Source: Candidatus Contendibacter sp. (GTDB taxonomy: Bacteria > Pseudomonadota > Gammaproteobacteria > Competibacterales > Competibacteraceae). Taken from it: a DNA stretch of 64,000 nucleotides. The notes under the pieces are model-generated. The model searched no databases. It was not told where the DNA came from and was given only the letters and a program-made list of their open reading frames with translations. Position 1 is the first letter of the stretch. Every line of letters starts with the position of its first letter. Shown here in pieces: positions 1-9,238 of the stretch. A program made the position numbers and the translations under genes. The stretch lies in contig JARSSP010000013.1 in assembly GCA_029624675.1 (NCBI GenBank), positions 62,001 through 126,000 of the forward strand, written 5' to 3'.

Positions 1-28
1 AGCGCGCGAACCACCGCGTCGGCGGTGG

Positions 29-1681
29 TCAGGGCTGGACGGAGGACGAAAAGCCGACGCCCAGCGCCGCCAGCGCCCGTTCCGCCGCCAGCACGCCGCG
101 ATAATTGGCTTCCTCGAACACCGAGTAGCCGCTCAGGTCGGAATGGGCGAACAACACCCGATCCTGGCGATTCAGCAACCGCTGGCGGGCTTCGCCCCAG
201 ACGAAGCCAGGGCGCGGCCGGACCATGGCGTGACCCCAGCGCATCAAATCCAGCCGGCCGACCAGTCGCCGAATGTCGGGATGCGGTTTGGAGAGATCGC
301 GCAGGATCATCTCCGCCCACACCGCCCACGGCGTGGTCAATAACCGCTGCCGCTCCCGCGCCGGCGGGCCATCGCTGAGAGCGTGATACCAGGTAAACAC
401 GGTCCGGTCCTGATGGGCCGCCAAGTGCTGGTGGGTGGCGACCACGTAGCCCAGCGCCTCGCTGTCGTACAGCACGTTGTCCCAACTCAACGGCGCCCCC
501 CGGCGTTCCGTGGGAAAACCACGCAGGCTGAGATTGGCCACCAGCCAGGGCGCGTACTGAAATTCGCCGATGGCAACCGCCAACTCAGGCGACCATTCCC
601 GAAATACCCGAGGCGCCTGAAACACCGGCGCGGCCCAGATCACGATCCGCGCCAGCCGCCGCGTCGAGCGATTTTCCCGAGGATGGTAAGCGTCCACCAA
701 AACCGCCCGGTCCAGTTCCGACAGCCGCCAAGCGACGGCGTCGGTGATCAGATGGGCCGCCAGCCGTTCCCGCAGTTTTTTTACCAGCCAGCCGTTGCCC
801 TCCGGCCAGGTCAGCACGTCGTCGCCGTCGGCGTCGCGGGCCAGGGCGTCGCGGCTGGCGAAGTAGTGAATCCCCATCCAGGCCGAGGTTTCGTCGGACC
901 GACAGCCGTAGTCGTCGCGGCAGGCATAGTTGACATACCAGTGCAACGGTTCGGAATCCAGCCTGTGTTGCCGCAGGAAGTCCCGCATGGACAGCCGGTC
1001 CAGCGCCAGCAGGTCGGGATCGCGGGCGCTGAGGTCGCCGGGAATGGCGAACGCCTTGCGTCCCTCCATCCCACGCCGCCGTTGAAAATCCTCCATCAAA
1101 TCCTGAAAGCGGCGGTATTGGTCAAGATCCCGTTGCCGAACGCCGACCTGTGGCCATAGTCCCTCGTGCCAGGCGCCATGGGCGTACAGCCGCTCCTGGG
1201 GCGCGAAGTTGATGACGCGCTCGTCGTAAATCGGTTCGGCAGCGTAAGGATCGCCGCGCAATACGCCAAAATCCGCCAGCAATTCCCGCACCGCGCGGGA
1301 TTCCTGGGTGGGAAAGGGCAGGTAATGGGCGCCCCACGGATAAGCTGTAATGGAATTTTGACCGCTCCGGGCGTTGCCGCCGATTTCCGGTTCCAGTTCC
1401 AGAATCACGAAATCGGTAAAGCCGGCCTTTTGCAACTTCCAGCCGGCGGACAGGCCAGCGATGCCGCCGCCGACGATGATCACCGGAGTTTTCAGCGTCT
1501 CGGTCGGTTCCGGAAAATCCAGAGTCCACAGTCGGTGACCGAGAGCGTCGGATGCACCGATGATTGCGCCTTCCGGCAGGGATGGTGTGTCGGCGGAATG
1601 GGTTCGCCGCCAAGCGTAGATCCCGCCGACGGTCGCGGTGGCGGCGGTTCCCAGCGCGAGCAGGAATCGGCGACGGTTCAT
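29..1681 (-). CDS. Tat-exported FAD-dependent amine-oxidase-like oxidoreductase
   Basis: Predicted flavoprotein of 550 residues. The N-terminus MNRRRFLLALGTAATATVGG reads as a twin-arginine signal (RRRFL followed by a short hydrophobic stretch), so the folded, cofactor-loaded enzyme is probably exported to the periplasm. Around residues 65-105 there is a typical Rossmann FAD-binding motif, GGGIAGLSAGWKLQKAG, ending in an acidic residue and then IGGNARSG, as in the amine oxidase/protoporphyrinogen oxidase/phytoene desaturase superfamily. The C-terminal part has the second FAD-contact region of that superfamily (LFAHSDLSGYSVFEEANYRG). The substrate cannot be read from sequence. The gene ends 60 bases downstream of the large GGDEF/EAL gene on the same strand and could be co-transcribed with it. 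Confidence 0.8.
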   Translation of the reverse strand: MNRRRFLLALGTAATATVGGIYAWRRTHSADTPSLPEGAIIGASDALGHRLWTLDFPEPTETLKTPVIIVGGGIAGLSAGWKLQKAGFTDFVILELEPEIGGNARSGQNSITAYPWGAHYLPFPTQESRAVRELLADFGVLRGDPYAAEPIYDERVINFAPQERLYAHGAWHEGLWPQVGVRQRDLDQYRRFQDLMEDFQRRRGMEGRKAFAIPGDLSARDPDLLALDRLSMRDFLRQHRLDSEPLHWYVNYACRDDYGCRSDETSAWMGIHYFASRDALARDADGDDVLTWPEGNGWLVKKLRERLAAHLITDAVAWRLSELDRAVLVDAYHPRENRSTRRLARIVIWAAPVFQAPRVFREWSPELAVAIGEFQYAPWLVANLSLRGFPTERRGAPLSWDNVLYDSEALGYVVATHQHLAAHQDRTVFTWYHALSDGPPARERQRLLTTPWAVWAEMILRDLSKPHPDIRRLVGRLDLMRWGHAMVRPRPGFVWGEARQRLLNRQDRVLFAHSDLSGYSVFEEANYRGVLAAERALAALGVGFSSSVQP

Positions 1682-1741
1682 GAAGACGTCGGAGCGTCCG
1701 GCATGATCGAGGTCATCCCGCGAGAAGTTGGGCGGTAAGCC

Positions 1742-4700
1742 CTAAGCGCGGGCCGGCGTCAGCCAGGCGGTGGCGAAAGCCTCGGCCGGCAGTGGGCGGC
1801 TGAACAAATAACCCTGGGCCAAATCGCAGCCCTGTTCCAGCAGCAGGCGGCGCTGATCCTCGGTTTCCACCCCCTCGGCGACCACCGCCAGTTCCAGGTG
1901 ATGGCCCAGCGCGACGATGGTGGCGGCGATGGCGCGGTCGTCGGGATTGGCTACCAGATCGCGCACGAACCCCTGGTCGATCTTCAACGCGGTCAGCGGC
2001 AGGCGCTTGAGATAGCTCAGGCTGGAATAGCCCGTGCCGAAATCATCCAGCGCCAAGCCCAGACCGAGTCGTTCCAATTGCCGCAGGGTCTCGATCGTGT
2101 CCGCGTTGGCGTCGAGCAGGGTGGACTCGGTCAATTCCAGCTCCAGCGCCTGGGCCGGCAGGTCGTGGGCATCCAGCAGGCCGCGAATGCGGTCAGTCAG
2201 CCCCGGCTGGCGGAAATGACGGGCGGCCAGGTTGACCGCCACGGTCAGCGGCGACCCGCCCTGGCGCCGCCAGGCGGCCAGTTGTCGGCAAACCTCGACT
2301 AGCATCCAGTCGCCCAGGGCCACGATCAAATCGCTGGCTTCCGCCACCGGAATGAACTGCCCCGGCGGGATCAGACCCCGATCGGGATGCTCCCAGCGCA
2401 CCAGGGCCTCGGCGCCGACCAGGGTTCCGTCGCTCAAGCGCACCTTGGGTTGGTAATAGGCGCGCAATTGCCCGGCGGCGATGGCCTGACGCAACTCCGC
2501 CTCCAGCACCATCCGCGCCAGGGTGGCCGCGTTCATCGCCCGGTCGTAGAACACCCGGGTGTTGCGTCCCGTGTGCTTGGCCCGGTACATGGCGGCGTCG
2601 GCGTTCTTAAGCAGCTCGGCGAAGTCGGCGCCGTCATGCGGGTATAGGGCGATGCCGACCGAGGCGGTCGCGCTCAGGTCGTGGCCGGCCACGGCGAACG
2701 GCTGACGAAACGCCGCCAGCGCCTTGTCGGCCACCCGCAGCGCTCCTTCCTGGTCGGCTTCCGGCAATAGCAGCACGAACTCGTCGCCGCCCAGCCGGCA
2801 CACCGTGTCCTCGACCCGGACCAGCGCCTGAAGCCGGGCCGCCACCTGCGCCAGCAGGGCGTCGCCGGCGGCGTGACCGAGCGCGTCATTGACTTCCTTG
2901 AACCGGTCCAGGTCGAAGAACAACACCGCCAGACTGTTGCGATGCCGCGCCGCCAGGGCCAGGGCCATAGCGGCCCGCTGGGCCAGCAACGTCCGATTGG
3001 GCAGATCGGTCAGGGAGTCGTAGTAGGCCAGGCGCTCGATGCGTCGCTCGGCGGCTTTCTGATCCGTGACATCGGTGGCGATGCCCACGTAGTGGAGGAT
3101 TCGACCGCTCGCGTCCCGCACCGCGCACAGACTGGCCAGCGCGGCGCGGCGTTCGCCGTCCCGGCGCCGGGCCCAAAACTCGCCCTGCCACACGCCTTCG
3201 CGCGCGGCGGTTCGCTCCATGGCTTCGAAATAGGCCTCCGGCTGGCGATCGGCCCAGAGCAGGCGCGGACTTCGTCCCCGCACCGTAGCTTCGGCATAGC
3301 CGGTGAGGACGGTGAAGGCCGGATTGACGGCCAGGATTCGAGTCTCGGCGTCGGCCACGAAAATGGCTTCCCGCGCCGCCTCGAAGACCACCGCCGCCAG
3401 TCGCTGGCGCCCTTCCGCCTGCCAACGCTCGGTGATATCGCGAAAATTGAAGACCAGCGCGCCCATGCTCGGCTCGGCGAGCAGGTTGCTGATGGTGCTT
3501 TCCAGCCAGCGCCAGGAACCATCCTTATGGCGAAAGCGATACTGGGTTGTCACCACATGCCCCGGCTGACCCAGGAGGTCGTTCAACAGGGACAGCAGGG
3601 GCGGTAAATCTTCGGGATGCGTCAACCGGTCGGGATCGAGGGCCAGGGCTTCCTCGGGGGTGTAGCCCAGGAGGCGCTTAACGGCGGGGCTGGCGTAGCG
3701 GATGGTTTCGTTGAACAGCACGATACCGTCCGGAGCATGTTCGATCATCGCCCGAAAGCGTCGTTCGTTGGCGCGCAGGGCTGCTTCCGCCCGCAGCCGC
3801 ACATGCGTGTGGCCAAGCGCAACCGCGGCGGTGCGCAGCATGGTTTCCTCGACCGGGGACCAGATTCGGTCGGTATGGCAGTCGTCGAAGCCGATGAATC
3901 CCCAGAAGCGGTCGTCGATCTGGATCGGCAGCAGCAGGAGCGAACGGATGGCCTGCGGCTCCATCATCGCGCGCACGGCTTCGGGCAACTCCCGCACCAG
4001 GCTCTTGATGGCCACGCCGTTGGTCAAGGTGGCGTCCCAGCCGGGAAAAACGTCGTAGGGCATGTTTTGCAATTCAGGATTGTCGATCTGCGGAGTCGCG
4101 CCCTCGGCGCACCATTCGTACCGCTGGCTCGCGAGTAGCACGCCGGTGGCCGGGTCGGCATGGTTTTCGAAGATGTACGCCCGGTCGACCCCCACCGCCC
4201 GGCCCAGCGTCGCCAGCGCCGCGCCGATGGTTTCGCCCAAGTCGCGCCCGGACAACAGCAGGGCCAGGGTGTCGGCTGTAGCCCACAGCACCCGGTCGTG
4301 CTGGCGCAGTTCCGCTTCGGCCCGTCGGCGTTCGGTGACATCCTGCATGACGAACAGCAGACACGATTCGTGGTCGATGGCGAGGGGGCGGGCGGAATAA
4401 TGGCCGGCGCGCACGGCGCCGTCCTTGCGCCGGAAACTGAAATCGCGGTACAAAACCTGACCATAAAGGCGCAAGTCGCTCACCATCCGCTCCCGATCCG
4501 CCGGATCGGCCCACAATTCCAGGTCCAGGGAGGAACGGCCGACCGCCTCGGTTCGGGAATAACCGGTGACGGCTTCGAAACCGGGGTTGACGTCCAGCAG
4601 CAATCCGTCGCGCAGGCGAGAGATGATCACCACATCCGGGGTGGTGAGGAAAATCTTGGCGAATTTCTCCTCGGATTGGCGCAACTGCTGTTCGGCCCGG

Positions 4701-6604
4701 TGACGGTCGGTCACGTCGCGGCCCACGACCACCAGACTGTGGCGGCGGCCCTGGTGGTCGAATCGGGGAATCTTGATCACGTCGAAAATGTGTTCGGTCC
4801 CGTCCGACTGGGGGATGTGCTCGTCGCTCCGCGTCGGTTCGCCCCGCTGCCAGGCGAGTTCGTCCGTTTCCTCGCACTGTCGGTGCGCCGCGCGGCACGA
4901 TGGCCTGTACTCGGTCAGTTCCATATCCGTCTTGCCCCGATAGTCCACGCCTTCCAGGCCGAACAACCGGACCGTGAACGCATTGGCTTCCAGCCAGCGC
5001 CCGGCGCCGTCCTTGAAGCACACGATATCGGGCATGGCGTCGATCAGGGTGCGCAACTGCGCTTCGCGTGCTTCGAGCGCCGCAGCCACCTGCTTGCGCT
5101 CGGTGACATCCTTCATGGCGCCCAGCATGCGGTAAACCTCTCCCTTGGAGTTCAGCAGAAAGGCGCCATAGTCTTCGATCCAGCGGTACGATCCTTCTTT
5201 CCGTTGTAGCCGATATTCGACATTGTAGGTGGCTCCACTGGCCATGGCCTGGTTCAGCCGGTCGAGCGCATCCGGCCGATCATCGGGATGGATCAACGCC
5301 GCCCAAGCATCAATGTCAACGGCGGCGAACTTCTCGGTCGGATAACCCGTGATGGTGGAGATAGCGCCAGCCCATTGAATTTGACCACTCGCGCAGTCGT
5401 AGTCGTAGATCATCTGACCGGTCATCAGGGCGGCGACCCGGTATCGTTCCTCGCTGGCTTGCAGTTCGGCGGTGCGCGCCGCCGCCAGCCGCTCCGCCCG
5501 CTGCCGCTGAGCAATGAGCGCGAACAGGTACCACGCCAGCAGCAGCGTGATCACACCACCCGCCAGCAGAACCTGGAAGTCACGCGGGGCGAGCAAACCC
5601 TGCCGGTGAAACTCCCAAGCCAGGCCGGCGCTCAAAGTCAGGCCGATCAGGGCCGCCAGGGTAGCGACGCTCCAGGCCGTCGCGCTCCTCGGGCCGTCGC
5701 GCCGGAGTCGATTCGACCACACGGATTGACCCAGCAGCAACGCCAGGGCGGCCAGCCCCAGGACGCTCACCAGGGCGCGGCTGGTCTGCCGCGCCGTCGC
5801 CGAGATCGCCTGTCGGATGGGGGTGCGCAGCAAGGCTGCCGGTTGGCCGGTCAGGTCCGGGAGAACCTCGTACACGAATCCGGTCCCGGCCGGACCCGGT
5901 CGCAGTTCGGGCGCGCTGGCGCGCGAGGTCGCCAGGTAGGCGCGTTCCGCCGGCGTCAGGCGGGGATCGCCCGCGGGCAGCAGCTCGAACGCGACCTGGG
6001 TTTGTTCGGCCAGCATCCGCAGCAAGGCCTTGTCCAGAAACCGGCCGAAGACCAGCAGGCCGCGCGCCGGTCCCGTGCCTTGCGTGGTCAGGATGGGGCG
6101 GGCTGCCAGCAGCAACAGGCCATGCTCGGTCAACAGCAGGCCGGAGCGGGTCTGTTGCCATTCCAGCACGGGCCGGAGCGAGGGCCAGATCGCCGGCGGG
6201 TCGCCGGCGAACGCCGCCGGGAGCACCGCCCCGCCCAGGTCGGAATCGTAGCCGCCGCTGTACAGAACCTGCCCGTCGCGGTCGAGGACCATGCACAGAT
6301 TCAAATGGGTGTCTTTTTCCAGCACGCGCCAGTTGCCGAGGTTCGACTGGACGAAGGCCGGGTTCCGGCTGTCGACGAAGGCGTAGGCGTCGTCCCAGGC
6401 GGCCCAGTCGCTCAATTTTTGGTCCAGTTGCCGCAACTCGCCCTCGATCGCCGCGCGCGCGCGCGCGCCATCCTCCAAGGCTTGGGCCTGCTCCAGTTTC
6501 ACGAAGGCCGGTTGGACAATGCCCTGGTTCACGCCCCAAATCGCTAGCAGCACGGCGGCGAAACCGGCGATGGCGGCCAGGACGGCGCGGAGGTTGGCGC
6601 TCAT
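1742..6604 (-). CDS. CHASE4-PAS(x5)-GAF-GGDEF-EAL cyclic-di-GMP receptor protein
   Basis: A 1620-residue membrane sensor that should make and/or degrade cyclic-di-GMP. The order seen is: N-terminal membrane segment; periplasmic CHASE4-like domain (about residues 30-270, with the WAAWDDAYAFV block); a pair of further membrane helices near 280-370; three PAS domains; a GAF domain; two more PAS domains; a GGDEF domain; and a C-terminal EAL domain. The catalytic GGDEF signature is intact (RLGGDEFVLLLPEA). The EAL domain keeps EALVRW, DDFGTGYSSLSYL and EGVET, so both activities are possible. Such hybrids are common in gammaproteobacteria, but five PAS plus one GAF is large. The ATG at 6604 gives a proper membrane N-terminus. 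The ligand is unknown. Confidence 0.93.
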   Translation of the reverse strand: MSANLRAVLAAIAGFAAVLLAIWGVNQGIVQPAFVKLEQAQALEDGARARAAIEGELRQLDQKLSDWAAWDDAYAFVDSRNPAFVQSNLGNWRVLEKDTHLNLCMVLDRDGQVLYSGGYDSDLGGAVLPAAFAGDPPAIWPSLRPVLEWQQTRSGLLLTEHGLLLLAARPILTTQGTGPARGLLVFGRFLDKALLRMLAEQTQVAFELLPAGDPRLTPAERAYLATSRASAPELRPGPAGTGFVYEVLPDLTGQPAALLRTPIRQAISATARQTSRALVSVLGLAALALLLGQSVWSNRLRRDGPRSATAWSVATLAALIGLTLSAGLAWEFHRQGLLAPRDFQVLLAGGVITLLLAWYLFALIAQRQRAERLAAARTAELQASEERYRVAALMTGQMIYDYDCASGQIQWAGAISTITGYPTEKFAAVDIDAWAALIHPDDRPDALDRLNQAMASGATYNVEYRLQRKEGSYRWIEDYGAFLLNSKGEVYRMLGAMKDVTERKQVAAALEAREAQLRTLIDAMPDIVCFKDGAGRWLEANAFTVRLFGLEGVDYRGKTDMELTEYRPSCRAAHRQCEETDELAWQRGEPTRSDEHIPQSDGTEHIFDVIKIPRFDHQGRRHSLVVVGRDVTDRHRAEQQLRQSEEKFAKIFLTTPDVVIISRLRDGLLLDVNPGFEAVTGYSRTEAVGRSSLDLELWADPADRERMVSDLRLYGQVLYRDFSFRRKDGAVRAGHYSARPLAIDHESCLLFVMQDVTERRRAEAELRQHDRVLWATADTLALLLSGRDLGETIGAALATLGRAVGVDRAYIFENHADPATGVLLASQRYEWCAEGATPQIDNPELQNMPYDVFPGWDATLTNGVAIKSLVRELPEAVRAMMEPQAIRSLLLLPIQIDDRFWGFIGFDDCHTDRIWSPVEETMLRTAAVALGHTHVRLRAEAALRANERRFRAMIEHAPDGIVLFNETIRYASPAVKRLLGYTPEEALALDPDRLTHPEDLPPLLSLLNDLLGQPGHVVTTQYRFRHKDGSWRWLESTISNLLAEPSMGALVFNFRDITERWQAEGRQRLAAVVFEAAREAIFVADAETRILAVNPAFTVLTGYAEATVRGRSPRLLWADRQPEAYFEAMERTAAREGVWQGEFWARRRDGERRAALASLCAVRDASGRILHYVGIATDVTDQKAAERRIERLAYYDSLTDLPNRTLLAQRAAMALALAARHRNSLAVLFFDLDRFKEVNDALGHAAGDALLAQVAARLQALVRVEDTVCRLGGDEFVLLLPEADQEGALRVADKALAAFRQPFAVAGHDLSATASVGIALYPHDGADFAELLKNADAAMYRAKHTGRNTRVFYDRAMNAATLARMVLEAELRQAIAAGQLRAYYQPKVRLSDGTLVGAEALVRWEHPDRGLIPPGQFIPVAEASDLIVALGDWMLVEVCRQLAAWRRQGGSPLTVAVNLAARHFRQPGLTDRIRGLLDAHDLPAQALELELTESTLLDANADTIETLRQLERLGLGLALDDFGTGYSSLSYLKRLPLTALKIDQGFVRDLVANPDDRAIAATIVALGHHLELAVVAEGVETEDQRRLLLEQGCDLAQGYLFSRPLPAEAFATAWLTPARA

Positions 6605-7077
6605 GGCGAAATCCCTGGGGTCCGGTCATCGCCGCCGGTCGGTTCCGATCCACGCGGGGGTAAATCAGGAGCGGCGCCGGGTGGGGGCGCCGACCCGGCG
6701 CCTGGATGGTCGGCCCACTCCACGTCGGCGGCGAGCGAATTCGTGGCGTCGGCATGTCGCGGCGTTGGAATCCAGTACGGGCGTCCGGGCGCCTCGGCCA
6801 GCGCCCCTGGATCGCCGGTCGCGATCTTGCGCCTGGTCGCCCAGTTGCCGGAGTGGGCCGGTCGCACAATTCCGATTCGCCATGGATTGAATTTCCAGCC
6901 GCGTTTCGGCACCTTTCTGGCGGGCGATCCGCTACCGATTTTTTGGATTAATTTCATTTAAAATAAATTTGTTATGGATTTTATACCGCTTTTTCATCAA
7001 GTTTTTTAATTTTACATTCAGGTTTTTTGATTTTACAGTCGGCAGGTTTGGTTTCAATCCAATTCCCTTGGGTGGAT
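6605..7077. other. Gene-free spacer, AT-rich
   Basis: No convincing gene in these 473 bases. The segment from about 6940 to 7040 is strikingly AT-rich compared with the surrounding DNA (runs such as ttttttggattaattt) and probably contains the promoter of the large receptor gene or the terminator region of the upstream transporter gene, which reads towards it. I could not fix -35/-10 boxes with confidence. Confidence 0.5.
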
Positions 7078-9042
7078 CTAGATTCGGATCGGCGTGACGA
7101 TCATCTGGATTTCTCGCAGATGCAGGCGGCGTTGCATGGCGATCGCGGTGTGATTGTGCAGCCACGAGATCAACCAGCTTTCGTCGTCGAAGATCAGCTT
7201 GCTGCCCAGGCACACGCTGTTGGGATATTCCTCGACCACCTTGACCACCAGCTTCTCCAGTTCCGCCTCCACGTCGGCGCCATAGGCGGCGTGAGAGGTG
7301 GCCGCCTGACCATGGCTGTGGCAGTAGTTGACGTAATAGCGCAGGGCATTTTCGATCTGGTACTGCAACGAACGCAGCGCACCCTTGCCGCCGTAGCTCT
7401 CCGCATCCACCTCGCCGACGCTTAGGAAGATGAAGTTCTTGAAATGGCCGGCGAACACTTCGTTCAGCCATTTGAGGGTGTACATGCCAAGACCACGATT
7501 CTTGCCGACCAGAAAGATCGCCGTGGGCAGATCTGGGTTCAGCGGCGGCGCCGGCAAGTCCTCGCCCCAGCCCGGACGCGGCGCGTAGAGGGCGTCGATG
7601 GTGCGCAACTGCTGGCGAACTCGTTCGTAATGGCGCTTGACCAACGCGCAGGCACCGATGATCAGGCCCGTGATCAGGATGGTGAGCCAGCCGCCCTCGG
7701 TGAATTTTTCCACCACCGTCACCACCAGGATGCCGCTGGTGACCGCGAAGCCCAGCAGCGACAATGCCAACCGCGACTTCCAGTTGGTCTCGTCGTAGCG
7801 GCTGGTCCACCAGTGCCGGCATAAGCCGAGCAGCGACAGCGAGAACGTGATGAACACATTGATGCTGTACAGCACCACCAGCACTGACACATCGCCTTTG
7901 GTCCACAGTAGGATGCCGAGCGCTCCCAGCCCCATCAGAAGGATGCCGTTCTGGGTGACCAACCGGCCGGACAGGTTACGAAACTGGCGTGGCACCCAGG
8001 AATCGACCGCCATGTTGGCCAGCACTGTTGGCCCGCCGAGAAAACCGGTGTTGGCGGCGACGAACAACAACCCTGCTTCCAGAAACAGCACCATCGCCAG
8101 CAAGCCGTGACCGAGGATCGGGTCCAGTTGCCAACTGCCGATGATGGCGTTGAAGGCGACCGCGTTTAGCGTCTGATGAGCGACCGGCTGTACGTTCCAG
8201 AGCAGGTACAACAGGATGACACCGCCGGCGGTGAAGCTGAGCGCGCCGGCCATGTAGAGCATGGTGTACCGGCCGGTGCGAACGCGCGGCTCGGTCAGCA
8301 TGTTGACGTTGTTGGAGACCGCTTCCAGGCCGGTGTAGGTGCCGCCGCCCAACGAGTATGCGCGCAAAAACAGGGCCGCCGCGAACGCCCAGCCCATTTG
8401 CTCGGTCAGTTGACGAGTTTCGTTGATGGTGTCCGGAATCAGGCGGGGCAGACCCTCGGCATGCGCGATCACGCCGTAGACGATCAACAGGGCATGAGTG
8501 ACGAAGAAGCCGAGAAAGAGGGGCAGCAGAACCTTGATGGATTCCTTCATCCCACGCAGGTTGAGCAAGATCAAAAGGATGCCCAACAGGATTTCGGTCA
8601 TCAGCTTGTGGGACTGGGCGCCAGGCGGCAGCAAGCTGAACAGCGCGTCCACGCCGGCGGCGATGGAGATGGAAATGGTCAGTACGTAATCCACCAGCAG
8701 CGCCGAGCCGGAGACTAGCCCGGCCTTGGAGCCCAGCAATTGGGTGGCCACCTTGTAGCCGCCGCCGCCCGAAGGGAACAGCTCAATGACCTGGTTGTAG
8801 GCCAGGGCGATGATGAATACGGTCAGGAAGGTGGCGGCGGCCAGGTACAAACCGAAGTGAGTGTACTGACCCAGCGCCAGAAAGGCTTCCTCGGGGCCAT
8901 AGCAGGCGGAGGACAGACCGTCGGCGCCAAGGCCGACCCAGGCCAGGAAAGCGACCAGGGCCATGTTATGGCGGGTTTCGGGATGGAGCGGGTCGTGCGG
9001 TTTACCAATGACCGCTTCCCAAAGCTTGGCGAGGAACGGCAT
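7078..9042 (-). CDS. APC-superfamily permease, KimA/amino-acid permease-like
   Basis: A 654-residue transporter with about 12 hydrophobic segments (residues 30-480) and a soluble C-terminal region of about 150 residues. Near the N-terminus GADGLSSACYGPEEAFLALG and ELFPSGGGGYKVATQLLG match the first helices of a group of APC permeases that includes the potassium importer KimA (YdaO) of Bacillus; other members are annotated as amino-acid permeases. I therefore cannot choose between potassium and amino acids. The C-terminal domain (LVGKNRGLGMYTLKWLNEVF) is also typical of this group. It is monocistronic here. A KdpDE potassium-sensing pair without kdpFABC lies further along the window, which is suggestive but no more. 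Confidence 0.8.
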   Translation of the reverse strand: MPFLAKLWEAVIGKPHDPLHPETRHNMALVAFLAWVGLGADGLSSACYGPEEAFLALGQYTHFGLYLAAATFLTVFIIALAYNQVIELFPSGGGGYKVATQLLGSKAGLVSGSALLVDYVLTISISIAAGVDALFSLLPPGAQSHKLMTEILLGILLILLNLRGMKESIKVLLPLFLGFFVTHALLIVYGVIAHAEGLPRLIPDTINETRQLTEQMGWAFAAALFLRAYSLGGGTYTGLEAVSNNVNMLTEPRVRTGRYTMLYMAGALSFTAGGVILLYLLWNVQPVAHQTLNAVAFNAIIGSWQLDPILGHGLLAMVLFLEAGLLFVAANTGFLGGPTVLANMAVDSWVPRQFRNLSGRLVTQNGILLMGLGALGILLWTKGDVSVLVVLYSINVFITFSLSLLGLCRHWWTSRYDETNWKSRLALSLLGFAVTSGILVVTVVEKFTEGGWLTILITGLIIGACALVKRHYERVRQQLRTIDALYAPRPGWGEDLPAPPLNPDLPTAIFLVGKNRGLGMYTLKWLNEVFAGHFKNFIFLSVGEVDAESYGGKGALRSLQYQIENALRYYVNYCHSHGQAATSHAAYGADVEAELEKLVVKVVEEYPNSVCLGSKLIFDDESWLISWLHNHTAIAMQRRLHLREIQMIVTPIRI

Positions 9043-9238
9043 GGGAGATTCTCATCATTATTCTTAACGCCGGTTACTATCCCACAACCGAAGTGCCATC
9101 GCCATTTACGAACAGCATTCCGGCCCTTGCTCCTCCGACCGAAATCTCTCCTCACCCCCTTGGCGCGAGGGAGAAAGTCCAGCCGATCACTCGCATTTCA
9201 GGACTACCATCGCCTTACGCCGTGACCGGGAATTCCCG